A stretch of DNA of 64,000 nucleotides from the NCBI RefSeq assembly GCF_009900765.1, contig NZ_JAAABL010000001.1, positions 248,001 through 312,000 of the forward strand, read 5' to 3'. Of this stretch, positions 44,567-52,668 are shown in pieces. The DNA comes from Rhodovarius lipocyclicus. Lineage in GTDB: Bacteria; Pseudomonadota; Alphaproteobacteria; Acetobacterales; Acetobacteraceae. Positions within the stretch are counted from its first letter, which is position 1. Each line of letters starts with the position of its first letter. Position numbers and translations under genes: made by a program. The notes below the pieces were generated by a model. It worked only from the letters and a program-made list of their open reading frames with translations. It made no database searches and was not told the origin of the DNA.

Positions 44567-46573
44567 TCAGAGCGCGGTGGCGGAGATCGGACCGGCCAGG
44601 GCGGAGACATTGCCCTCGGCGGAGACGGCGCGCAGCCAGTACCAGCGCGTGTCGCCGGCGGTCATGCCGGTGCGGTCCCAAAAGAGGCTGGTCGGCTCGG
44701 TGGGCAGCTTGGTCGCGGCGGCGAGGCTGCTGCTGGCCGCCTCGAACACCTGCAGGCGGGCGGCATCGGCCGGGAAGCCGCCCGAGAGGCGGATCCCACC
44801 GGCGATGCCGGTCGCCGTGGGCGCCGCCACCGCGGTCGGGACGAGGGCCTGCCGCCAGCCCGACACGGCGCCACTGCGGGCCACCGCGCGCACCCGGAAG
44901 CCGGTCGGCTCCGCGGTGGGGAGGACGGCCGCGGTGGCGCCGAGCGACCCGCCATAGCCCTGCCAGGCCGCCACCGAGGCCGGCAGGAACTCGACCTGGT
45001 AGCCGGCGAGATGCGACGAGCCGACCGCGGCCCAGGAGAGGGAGAGCACGGCAAAGGCGATGGTCTGCGGCGTCTCCACTGTGATGCTGGCGGGTGCGGC
45101 GATGACGCCCGGGTTCGGCAGCACGACGGCGGGGTTGGACCCGGTGGCCCGCTCGTCCACCGCCGGATTCCAGTCCCACACGGCGGCGTCCTCCTCCTCA
45201 AGGGTGAGGTCGACACCGCCCTCGACGGCGAGCGACCAGGCGGTGACCCGCGCCGGGAAGGGCGTCAGACGGTCGAGCGCGACCGTCGCCGCCTCCCAGG
45301 GCCGCAGCCGCAGGGCGGAGAGATTGGCGGGGAAGGCCACGGTGCGCTGGCGGCGGTTGCGCTCCAGCTCGACCTTCATCAGCCGCTGGACGGTGCTGAC
45401 CGAGGTGGTCAGCGGGAATTCGAGGTCGCGGTAGATCATCTCGCCGCCATCCTGGGCGACGTAGTTGCTGGCCAGCAGCGGCGGGGCGTCGGTCGGCTGC
45501 CAGTTGGCCGCCGGCTCGACATAGACCGCGCGCACTCCGTTGAAGAGGTCCCGCCGCGGTCGCGCGCCCTGGATGGTGACGTCCCCGCGAAGATCGTCCG
45601 AGGTGAGCGTGGCGGCTGGCAGGGCCGGCGCCCCGGCATGGATGAAGAATCGCCCGCCCGAGACCACCAGCGCGCCAGCCATGGCGGCGGCGAGCTTGCG
45701 GGTGATGGCGATCTTGCCCTCGGCGAGGGACAGCACGCCGTTGGCGGTGTAGCGGCGCTCGTAGATCCCGGCCCGGGTGCCGACCAGCTCGTCGCAGATG
45801 TTCGCGGCAGCCATCAAGGCGGGGATGTCGATGTCGGCCCAGGACGCGCGCCAGCCGAAGGGGGCGGTGAGGTACCAGGCGAGCAGCAGGGCGGGATTGT
45901 CGGACCAACCTGTCGCCCCGGTGCGCGGATCGAGGATGGTATCGGCGCCCTCGACGAGGGCGGCGATGTTGGGCGGGCCGGCGGGAAACGCCTCGGCGGT
46001 GAGCTTGAGCCGGACGGCGACATAGGCGCGGCCGCGGCCGCGATGCGCGCTGGTCCACTGGCCGGCGGTCTCGGCGATCAGGTTGGCGTCGGCGGCCTGG
46101 TCTGGATCCCCCAGGTGCCGGTCGATCCGCACCAGCCCGGCGAGCGAGCCATCGCTCCCCACCTTGTCGCCCAGGAATACCTCGCCGATGGCGCGGACAC
46201 GGTGCGCGGCCAGCACGACGACCGAGTAGAAGTAGCCGTCCGCACGTCCCTCATCGTCGGTCGCCGAGTGCAGGAAGACGATCGGCCCCGAGACCTTGCA
46301 GCGGCCGACGACGATCTGGTGCTCGGTGACCGGCTGACGAAAGGCCTGGGTGCGGCCGGCGCCAGGCTGGCCGGCATCGAAGCCGGCGATCGCCGCCGCC
46401 TGCGGGCTGAGGCTCGCCTGCTTTTTCTGCTTTTGCGGAAAGACCGATTGGCCGATGGCGGAGACGATGAAGGCGGCCCCGGCGCCGACCACGGCGCCGA
46501 TGATGCCGCCACCCACCGCGGCAGAGGCGATGCCGGCGGCGGCGACGGCGATCAGGGGCACCGCAGCCGGCAT
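44567..46573 (-). CDS. Phage tail tip / host-specificity (J-like) protein
   Basis: From ATG 46573 the 668-residue product starts with a hydrophobic glycine-rich segment (IAVAAAGIASAAVGGGIIGAVVGAGAAF) common in J-like tail-tip proteins. A tail domain and, from about residue 430, fibronectin-III-like beta modules follow (SLSWAAVGSSHLAGYQVEFLP). Its start overlaps the stop of the DUF6950 remnant (TGATG), and the tail spike follows 16 bases downstream. It belongs to a siphophage-type or gene-transfer-agent-like tail. Confidence 0.8.
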   Translation of the reverse strand: MPAAVPLIAVAAAGIASAAVGGGIIGAVVGAGAAFIVSAIGQSVFPQKQKKQASLSPQAAAIAGFDAGQPGAGRTQAFRQPVTEHQIVVGRCKVSGPIVFLHSATDDEGRADGYFYSVVVLAAHRVRAIGEVFLGDKVGSDGSLAGLVRIDRHLGDPDQAADANLIAETAGQWTSAHRGRGRAYVAVRLKLTAEAFPAGPPNIAALVEGADTILDPRTGATGWSDNPALLLAWYLTAPFGWRASWADIDIPALMAAANICDELVGTRAGIYERRYTANGVLSLAEGKIAITRKLAAAMAGALVVSGGRFFIHAGAPALPAATLTSDDLRGDVTIQGARPRRDLFNGVRAVYVEPAANWQPTDAPPLLASNYVAQDGGEMIYRDLEFPLTTSVSTVQRLMKVELERNRRQRTVAFPANLSALRLRPWEAATVALDRLTPFPARVTAWSLAVEGGVDLTLEEEDAAVWDWNPAVDERATGSNPAVVLPNPGVIAAPASITVETPQTIAFAVLSLSWAAVGSSHLAGYQVEFLPASVAAWQGYGGSLGATAAVLPTAEPTGFRVRAVARSGAVSGWRQALVPTAVAAPTATGIAGGIRLSGGFPADAARLQVFEAASSSLAAATKLPTEPTSLFWDRTGMTAGDTRWYWLRAVSAEGNVSALAGPISATAL

Positions 46574-46926
46574 CAGCCAATCCTCCAGGCGGTGGCGCAA
46601 TCGGTCAGGGAGATGCGGACGAGGCCGCGGGGGCCGACGAAGGCGGCGCGGCCGCCATCGACCACCACGCCGAGGCGTGGCGGATCTCCCGCCAGAACGA
46701 CGTCCCCGGCCCGCGCAAAGGCCGGCGGGATGCGCGGGAAGCCGGCACTGTCGGCCGAAGCCTCCAGCGTCGGCAGACTTCGCCAGGCCGGTCGGCCGCC
46801 CGTGCTCGCCTGCACCGCGGCCAGGGTGAAGCGTCCGCAGTTCCAACGATGACCGTCGAACGGGCGCGTGCTGGCCGCAGCGAGCAATGCCGCAAGACGC
46901 ACGTGCCAATCGGGCAATCGTTTCAG
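46573..46926 (-). pseudogene. DUF6950 phage tail protein, start codon lost at an insertion junction
   Basis: The 117-residue frame LKRLPDWHVRLAALLAAAS...RPFDGHRWNCGRF...LTDCATAWRIG matches the small DUF6950 tail-assembly protein. There is no acceptable start codon at its 5' end: homology begins exactly at 46926, where unrelated DNA leading to the dmeF gene starts. A separate start for the same protein lies at 48079. The gene was therefore split by the segment carrying the metal exporter. Confidence 0.7.
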
Positions 46927-46977
46927 GACGGCTGCGGTGCGATATGCTTGATGCCGTCCGCAGGCGAGGCCAAGGCG

Positions 46978-47994
46978 ATGCACACCCACTCCCTCCACTC
47001 CTGGCAGCACGAGCATGCCTTTCTCGGAGAGCACCATTCCCGCAACGAACGTCGAACTTGGTGCGTCATTGCCCTGACGGCTGGGATGATGGTCGCAGAA
47101 ATCGTGGCCGGTGCCGTTTTTGGCTCCATCGCGCTCACGGCCGACGGCTGGCACATGTCCACCCATGCCGGCGCGCTCGTGATCTCCGCGCTCGCCTATC
47201 GTTATGCTCGGCGGCATGCGCGTAACCCGCGCTTCGCGTTCGGCACCGGCAAGCTCGGCGATTTGGCGGGCTTCACGAGCGCCGTCGTGCTCGCGCTGGT
47301 GTCGCTGCTGATCGGGTACGAGTCGCTTCTTCGCCTAGCTTCACCGGTTGCAATCCGCTTCGATGAGGCGATCGCGGTCGCGGTGCTCGGTCTCGCGGTC
47401 AATCTTGTGAGCGCCTGGCTCCTGCAAGACAACGATCACGGCCACGCTCACCGCCACCACGACCGCCACCACGACCACCAACACCAGCATGAGCATGACC
47501 ACGCAGAGGGTAGACATCAGCACGGCCACCACCGTGGACCTGCGCCAGCTCGTGCACGGGACCACAATCTGCGGTCGGCTTACCTGCACGTTCTCGCGGA
47601 TGCCGCCACGTCGGTGTTGGCCATCATTGGCCTTCTTGCTGGGCGAGCTTACGGCTGGATCTGGATGGATCCGCTGATGGGGATGGTGGGCGCGCTTGTC
47701 ATCGCCCATTGGTCCTGGGGGCTGCTGCGGGACACCGGTGCGGTATTGCTCGACGCGGTCCCCGACCAGGAACTGGCAGAGACGATTCGCCGGCGCCTGG
47801 AGGAGGGCGACGACCGCGTGGCCGATTTGCACCTGTGGCGCCTGGGACCAGGGCACAATGCTGCGGTCATCACGCTCGTGTCCGATGGGCCCGAGTCGCC
47901 GAACCACTACAAGGGCCTGATCGCCGATGTGCCCGGTCTCTCCCACGTCACAGTGGAAGTGCAGTTCTGCACTCATCACTCGGCGGCGGCATGA
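46978..47994 (+). CDS. dmeF: Cobalt/nickel exporter of the CDF family, DmeF-like
   Basis: The 338-residue protein starts with the DmeF-type HTHSLHSWQHEHAFLGEHH. It then has six membrane helices with the CDF metal sites (ALTADGWHMSTHAG and YLHVLADAATS), and a His-rich cytoplasmic loop at about residues 153-190. AAGGCG precedes the ATG. It is oriented opposite to the phage genes on both sides. DmeF exports Co(II) and Ni(II). The usual DmeR/FrmR-type repressor gene is not present. Confidence 0.88.
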   Translation: MHTHSLHSWQHEHAFLGEHHSRNERRTWCVIALTAGMMVAEIVAGAVFGSIALTADGWHMSTHAGALVISALAYRYARRHARNPRFAFGTGKLGDLAGFTSAVVLALVSLLIGYESLLRLASPVAIRFDEAIAVAVLGLAVNLVSAWLLQDNDHGHAHRHHDRHHDHQHQHEHDHAEGRHQHGHHRGPAPARARDHNLRSAYLHVLADAATSVLAIIGLLAGRAYGWIWMDPLMGMVGALVIAHWSWGLLRDTGAVLLDAVPDQELAETIRRRLEEGDDRVADLHLWRLGPGHNAAVITLVSDGPESPNHYKGLIADVPGLSHVTVEVQFCTHHSAAA

Positions 47995-48055
47995 GACCTG
48001 TCGAAGCCGAGGGGCCACACGCGATCAACTGAGGCGATCGGACTACCAGTGATGG

Positions 48056-48079
48056 ACGCCAATCCGGAAGCCGGGCCAT
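48056..48079 (-). other. Stranded first codons of a DUF6950 gene
   Basis: On the minus strand an ATG at 48079 overlaps the stop of the tail gene (TGATG). It reads MARLPDWR before losing homology. This matches the LKRLPDWH start of the broken DUF6950 frame at 46926. The shared part differs at several bases, so it is not a clean target-site duplication. Confidence 0.6.
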
Positions 48080-48657
48080 CAGCTGGCCGGCAGCCGGATC
48101 TCCGCCTCCTGCAGGGCGGGGACGAACTCAAAGAAGCGGTCCCCCGGATACTCGGCCTGCTGGTCGGCATCAGTGTAGCGGCGCACCTCGGCACGCTCGA
48201 GGTCGACCAGCCGGCTCTCGCAGGTGAGCGAGATCCTGGGCTCCGCCCCGTCCACCACCTGCATGGTGTCCATCAGCCCGGCCCAGAGGGGAAACGGATC
48301 GGCGACGAAGGCGCCCTCGGCATCGAGCAGCGTGCCCCACAGCCGCGCCGGGCGCAGCCGGAAGGACTGCTCGGCGAGGGCGATGTCGACCACCTCCTGC
48401 GGCACCGGCGAGAGGGTGAGGGTGATGCGCACAGCGCGCAGCTCGGCGGTCTCCTCGATATCGGAGACCGCGCCGATCGTGCCCATGCCCTCGTAGACTG
48501 TCCCAGCCCAACTGAGCGGCCCGAGGCCGGTCCAGGCGCGGATGGGGCCGGCGGCGAAGTCGAGCTCGACCAGCACCACCGGCGTGGCGACCGGCGCGGT
48601 GGCGGCCGCGGCGGCCTGGGGCGAGAGGCGCGGCGTGGCGGTGATGCCCTCCGTCAC
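48079..48657 (-). CDS. Phage tail protein (DUF2163-like position)
   Basis: The 192-residue product begins at GTG 48657, overlapping the previous stop (GTGA). It contains VVLVELDFAAGPIRAWTGLGPLSWAGTVYEGMGTIG, LTLSPVPQEVVDIAL and WAGLMDTM, with RRYTDADQQAEYPGDRFFEFVPALQEAEI near the end. This resembles the baseplate or tail-tip protein located between the tape measure and DUF6950 genes in alphaproteobacterial siphophages. Confidence 0.7.
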   Translation of the reverse strand: MTEGITATPRLSPQAAAAATAPVATPVVLVELDFAAGPIRAWTGLGPLSWAGTVYEGMGTIGAVSDIEETAELRAVRITLTLSPVPQEVVDIALAEQSFRLRPARLWGTLLDAEGAFVADPFPLWAGLMDTMQVVDGAEPRISLTCESRLVDLERAEVRRYTDADQQAEYPGDRFFEFVPALQEAEIRLPAS

Positions 48658-49343
48658 GGCAGCACCTCCTCGAGGCGGATGGTGATGGCGGTGAAGCGGC
48701 CCGGCCGGGTGGGGTTGGCGCCCTCGTCGTCGGAGGCGAGGCGCATGGCCACCGTCGGCGTGGTCAGCACCAGCGGCTCGGCGAGCGGGGCCGCGGCACG
48801 CAGCGGCGGGGCGATCGGGATGGTGGCGGTGCCGGTACCGGAGGCCACGACACGTTCCGTGGCCATGTAGAGCCTCCCGGCGAGGCCGATATGGTCCCCC
48901 GCTCCGACCGCCACCGCATTCGGCCACCAGCCCTGGGTTTGCAGGGAAAGGGCGCCGCGCGCGGCGCCGGCGGCGAGCGATGGCGTGCCGCTGCCCACCA
49001 CCAGCCCCGTCCCATCGGTGAAGATCGTCGCGTCCGAGAAGGAGTACGGCCCCGCGGGCACCTCGCCCTGGCTGCGGGGATCGCCGGTGCGGTACTCCCG
49101 CCGCCAGTCCCAGACGCGGACCGTGTTGGCGGATCCGGCCAGCGCGGCAAGCAACCCCTCCAGCACGCCGGCCTGGATGCGGTTGAGCGGGTCGAAGCTG
49201 GCCTCGGCGATCCAGCGCGCCCCGTCGCGGCGTAGCACCTGGGTGGCGCGGCTGACCGGCGAGACGAAGCGCAGCGTGTTGTGCTGCAGGTAGAAGCTCA
49301 GCCGCGACGGCCGCAGCGTGGCGGGCCAGGCGTATTCGGTCAT
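48654..49343 (-). CDS. Phage tail-associated protein
   Basis: The 229-residue protein starts at ATG 49343 and contains RLSFYLQHNTLRFVSPVSRATQVL and GARWIAEASFDPL, with several beta-rich repeats. Position directly after the tape measure gene and overlap with the next tail gene support a tail-tube end or distal tail role. I do not recognise a precise family. Confidence 0.62.
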   Translation of the reverse strand: MTEYAWPATLRPSRLSFYLQHNTLRFVSPVSRATQVLRRDGARWIAEASFDPLNRIQAGVLEGLLAALAGSANTVRVWDWRREYRTGDPRSQGEVPAGPYSFSDATIFTDGTGLVVGSGTPSLAAGAARGALSLQTQGWWPNAVAVGAGDHIGLAGRLYMATERVVASGTGTATIPIAPPLRAAAPLAEPLVLTTPTVAMRLASDDEGANPTRPGRFTAITIRLEEVLP

Positions 49344-49358
49344 GGCTCGCCCTCCCCG

Positions 49359-50060
49359 CTATCCGCGTACCGTGTCGTAAGCCGCGCCGCCGCGGCGGAT
49401 GGCGTCCAGCGTCATCGCCGACGCCTGCCGGGCGATCTGCCCGGCGAGCAGACGCAGCCGCGCCTCGACGCCGGCATCGGCACCGCGCGCGTCGATGGTG
49501 ATGCTGGTGTGGATGGTCGGGCCACCCGGCGCGGTGCCGTTCGGCAGAACGGTGCCTGCCTGGCGGGGGACGAACCACTCCGGCCCACGCTCGCCGACGA
49601 CATAGGGCTGGCCGGCGGCGACCGGCCCGCCCTCGGCGCGGAACAGGCCACCGAGCCAGGAGCCGACATCGGTGAACAGGCTGTCGAAGGAGATGCCTGA
49701 CAGCCCGGCGGAGACGGCATTGCCGAGCGGCTCGGTGATGACCTTACGCGCGAGGATGCGCGTGATGTCCTGCAGCAGCCCCTCCAGCACCGTGGAGAAC
49801 TTCTGGCCCTTGACGATGGCGTCCTCGAAGGCGCTGGAGAAGGTGAGGCCCAGCACGCGCACCGTGTCGGAAGTGCGTTCAGCGCCGCGCTGCACACGTT
49901 CCTCCGCCCGCTCCAGCTCCTCCATCGCCGCGACCGCCTCGCGCTGGATGGTCTCGTCGGGGACCGCCCGGCCGGCCCGTTCGGCCCGCTCGACCAGGCT
50001 GGACAGGGTGGCGAGGCGGCGCTGGTAGCGCTCATAGGCGGTCTCGTTCTGCTGGATCAT
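49359..50060 (-). pseudogene. C-terminal fragment of a phage tail tape-measure protein
   Basis: The 233-residue frame carries LEGLLQDITRILARKVITEPLG and VVGERGPEWFVPRQAGTVLPNG, characteristic of the C-terminus of tape-measure proteins. These are normally 500-1000 residues or more. The reading begins at an internal methionine (MIQQNETAYERY) and breaks off at 50060, where a serine recombinase begins on the other strand. The rest of the phage (head and N-terminal tape measure) is missing. Confidence 0.75.
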
Positions 50061-50061
50061 T

Positions 50062-50946
50062 GGCGAGAGAATCCGCGATAAATTCGCGGCGTCCCGCGCC
50101 CGCGGCATGTGGATGGGGGGCAAGGTGCCGCTCGGCTACGACGTCGTCGCCAGGAAGCTGGTGGTGAATGAGGACGAAGCACCGCGGGTGCGCCGTGTGT
50201 TCGAGATCTTCGCCGAGACGGGGTCGGGCATCGAGACGGTCAAGCGGCTGCAGGCCGAAGGCGCCACCAGCAAGGCCGGGCGACCGCTCGACAAGGGCGA
50301 CGTCTACAAGCTGCTGAACAATCGGACGTATGTCGGCGAGGCCGCGCACAAGGGGCAGGTCTATCCAGGCGAGCACCAGGGCATCGTGCCGCGGGAGCTG
50401 TGGGACCGGGCACATGCCGTGCTGCAAGTCAGCCCACGGGTCCGCGCCAACCAGAATCGGGCGCAGACGCCGGCGCTGCTGAAGGGGCTGATCTTCGGCG
50501 TGGATGGCCGGGCACTGTCGCCGACTCACGCCCGGAAGAACGGCCGCCTCTACCGATACTACGTGGCGCAGCGCGTGCTGAAGGGCGACGCGGCCGGCGA
50601 CGACAGCATCGTGCGCCGGGTTTCGGCGGCGGAGATCGAGGCGGCGGTAGTGGATCAGGTGCGGGCGCTGTTGCGACAGCCGGAGATCGTGGTTGGCACC
50701 TGGCGGGCGGCGCGCAGGGAGGCGCCCGACTTGACTGAGGGCGAGACGCAGGACGCGCTGCATCGGCTCGACCCGCTTTGGGAGCACCTATTCCCCGTGG
50801 AACAGGCGCGAATTGTGCGGTCGCTGGTGGAGCGGGTGGTGGTCGGGCCGGCTGGTGCCGACATTCGGCTGCGGCTCGACGGGCTCGGCGGCCTGGTCCG
50901 CGACCTCATCGCCATCGCGCCATCCGCCTTGAGGGCAGCGGCATGA
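50062..50946 (+). pseudogene. Large serine recombinase lacking its catalytic domain
   Basis: Homology starts at 50062 (GERIRDKFAASRARGMWMGG), the point where the recombinase domain follows the resolvase catalytic domain. It continues through PLGYDV, LNNRTYVGEAAHKGQ, a zinc-ribbon-like part without clear cysteines (GLIFGVDGRALSPTHARKNGRLYRYY) and the C-terminal helices. About 150 N-terminal residues with the catalytic serine are absent. An ATG at 50107 could still give a 279-residue DNA-binding remnant. The following small gene overlaps its end. Confidence 0.82.
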
Positions 50947-51371
50947 CCGCCGCCACCAGCATCACCGTCCGGGTGCCTTTGGCGATCCGCCACCGGCCAG
51001 GGCGGAAGACCGTCGTGACGCCGACGACCGATGGCGTAGCGCCGGTCACCACACGCGCCGACCCGGCGCTGGTGAAGGCTCTGGCGCGGGCGTTCAGATA
51101 TCAGCGCATGCTCGATCAGGGGCGGTACGCCTCCATCACCGAGATGGCCGCCGCCGAGCGCCTCGAGCGGGGCTACCTGGGCAGACTCCTCCGCCTCACC
51201 CTCCTGACGCCGGACATCGTGTCGGCCATCCTGGATGGGCGGCAGCCGGAGGGCCTGACCTTCGCGGTGCTGGACGGAGGGGTGCCGGTGGGCTGGGATG
51301 TCCAGCGCAGCACTTTATGCGCGAACAGCCCAGGAGATGGGCCCACCCGGAGGATCGGCGGCGCACAATGA
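50943..51371 (+). CDS. Recombinase-associated small HTH protein
   Basis: The 142-residue protein overlaps the recombinase stop (ATGA). It has the pattern of small proteins that regularly follow large serine recombinases in alphaproteobacteria: ALVKALARAFRYQRMLDQGRYASITEMAAAERLERGYLGRLLRLTLL, a ParB/KorB-like helix-turn-helix, then VSAILDGRQPEGL. The last 25 residues (after PVGWDVQRS) look foreign and may reflect a junction near 51310. Confidence 0.65.
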   Translation: MTAATSITVRVPLAIRHRPGRKTVVTPTTDGVAPVTTRADPALVKALARAFRYQRMLDQGRYASITEMAAAERLERGYLGRLLRLTLLTPDIVSAILDGRQPEGLTFAVLDGGVPVGWDVQRSTLCANSPGDGPTRRIGGAQ

Positions 51372-51457
51372 AGGCTGGCGAATCAACGCCCCTTATGAAA
51401 GAAATGGGGCGAAAATCTTCCTTGCCCCGCCCCTAGCGAAAGTCCCCTTTCACAAGG

Positions 51458-52636
51458 ATGCCCCAGCCCAGCCGTCAAAGCCGCCTCGGGCGATACGAAA
51501 CCACCACTGTCGGCGGCGAGGCGGCGCGTGCCTTCGTGCCTCCCCCTTTGCCGCCCATCCCGCCGATCGACGTCTCCAGCCTGCTGGTGCCTCTGCAGCG
51601 GGCGCAGATGGCCTTGGGCCGCCTCGACGGCATGGCGTCGATTCTGCCCGATACCGGGCTGTTCCTTTACATGTATGTCCGCAAGGAAGCGCTGCTCTCG
51701 TCACAGATCGAGGGCACGCAATCCTCCCTGTCCGACCTTCTGCTCTTCGAGAGTGACGAAGCCCCGGGCGTGCCGCTCGACGACGTCGCCGAGGTCTCCT
51801 GCTACGTCGCGGCCCTGAACCGCGGTCTCGAGCTGCTGCGCGGCGGTCTGCCGCTGTCGCTCCGCTTGATCCGCGAGATCCACACCGTGCTGCTCTCCTC
51901 CGGCCGCGGCGCCGGCAAGCAGCCGGGCGAATTCCGCTCATCACAGAACTGGATCGGCGGCCCGCGCCCCAGCCTCGCCGCCTTCGTGCCTCCGCCGCCG
52001 CAGCACGTCATGCCCTGCCTCGGCGACATGGAACGCTTCATCCACGCCGACACGCCGGAGCTGCCGACCCTGCTCAAGGCCGGCCTGGTGCATGTCCAGT
52101 TTGAGACGATTCACCCCTTCCTGGACGGCAATGGCCGCCTCGGGCGTCTGCTCGTCACCTTCCTGCTCTGTGCCGAGGGGATGCTGCGCGAACCGATCCT
52201 CTATCTCAGCCTCTATCTGAAGACGTATCGGCAGACTTACTACGACCTACTGCAGCGCGTGCGTGAGCAGGGGGAATGGGAAGCCTGGCTGCGCTTCTTC
52301 CTCGATGGCGTTGCTGAGACGGCGGAAGGGGCGACCGAGGCCGCCCGGCAGATCCTTGCGCTGTTCGCGGAAGACCGCGCGAAGATTGAGGCGCTGGGGC
52401 GCAGCGCCGGCTCCGCGCTTCGCCTCCATGACCTTCTGAAGGCGCAACCCCTGCTGTCGGTGGCAACGGCAACGGCGCGGCTGAATCTGTCGCATCCCAC
52501 GGTCGGGGCGACGATCACACGGCTGGTGGATCTCGGCATCCTGCGCGAGACGACGGGGCGCCAGCGCGGCCGCCTCTTTGCCTATGGCCGGTACATCGAC
52601 ATCCTCAGCCGCGGGACGGAGCCGTTACCGCGATGA
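51458..52636 (+). CDS. Fic-domain protein (class II, N-terminal inhibitory helix)
   Basis: The 392-residue protein has the catalytic motif HPFLDGNGRLGR starting at His219, and the inhibitory motif SSQIEGT with Glu85 upstream, so it is an auto-inhibited class II Fic enzyme. A C-terminal winged-helix region (about residues 325-385, LLSVATATARLNLSHPTVGATITRLVDLGIL) could bind DNA. Fic proteins usually transfer AMP to target proteins. The gene precedes the fused restriction-modification gene by 32 bases, with the same orientation, which suggests cotranscription. Confidence 0.92.
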   Translation: MPQPSRQSRLGRYETTTVGGEAARAFVPPPLPPIPPIDVSSLLVPLQRAQMALGRLDGMASILPDTGLFLYMYVRKEALLSSQIEGTQSSLSDLLLFESDEAPGVPLDDVAEVSCYVAALNRGLELLRGGLPLSLRLIREIHTVLLSSGRGAGKQPGEFRSSQNWIGGPRPSLAAFVPPPPQHVMPCLGDMERFIHADTPELPTLLKAGLVHVQFETIHPFLDGNGRLGRLLVTFLLCAEGMLREPILYLSLYLKTYRQTYYDLLQRVREQGEWEAWLRFFLDGVAETAEGATEAARQILALFAEDRAKIEALGRSAGSALRLHDLLKAQPLLSVATATARLNLSHPTVGATITRLVDLGILRETTGRQRGRLFAYGRYIDILSRGTEPLPR

Positions 52637-52668
52637 ATAACGCGAGCAATCGCTGGAGCACACAGTAG

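Noticed and set aside
46849-46977. An N-terminal extension of the dmeF gene from ATG 46849
   Set aside because: The DmeF-type N-terminus begins at ATG 46978 with a ribosome site; the extension is antisense to the DUF6950 remnant.
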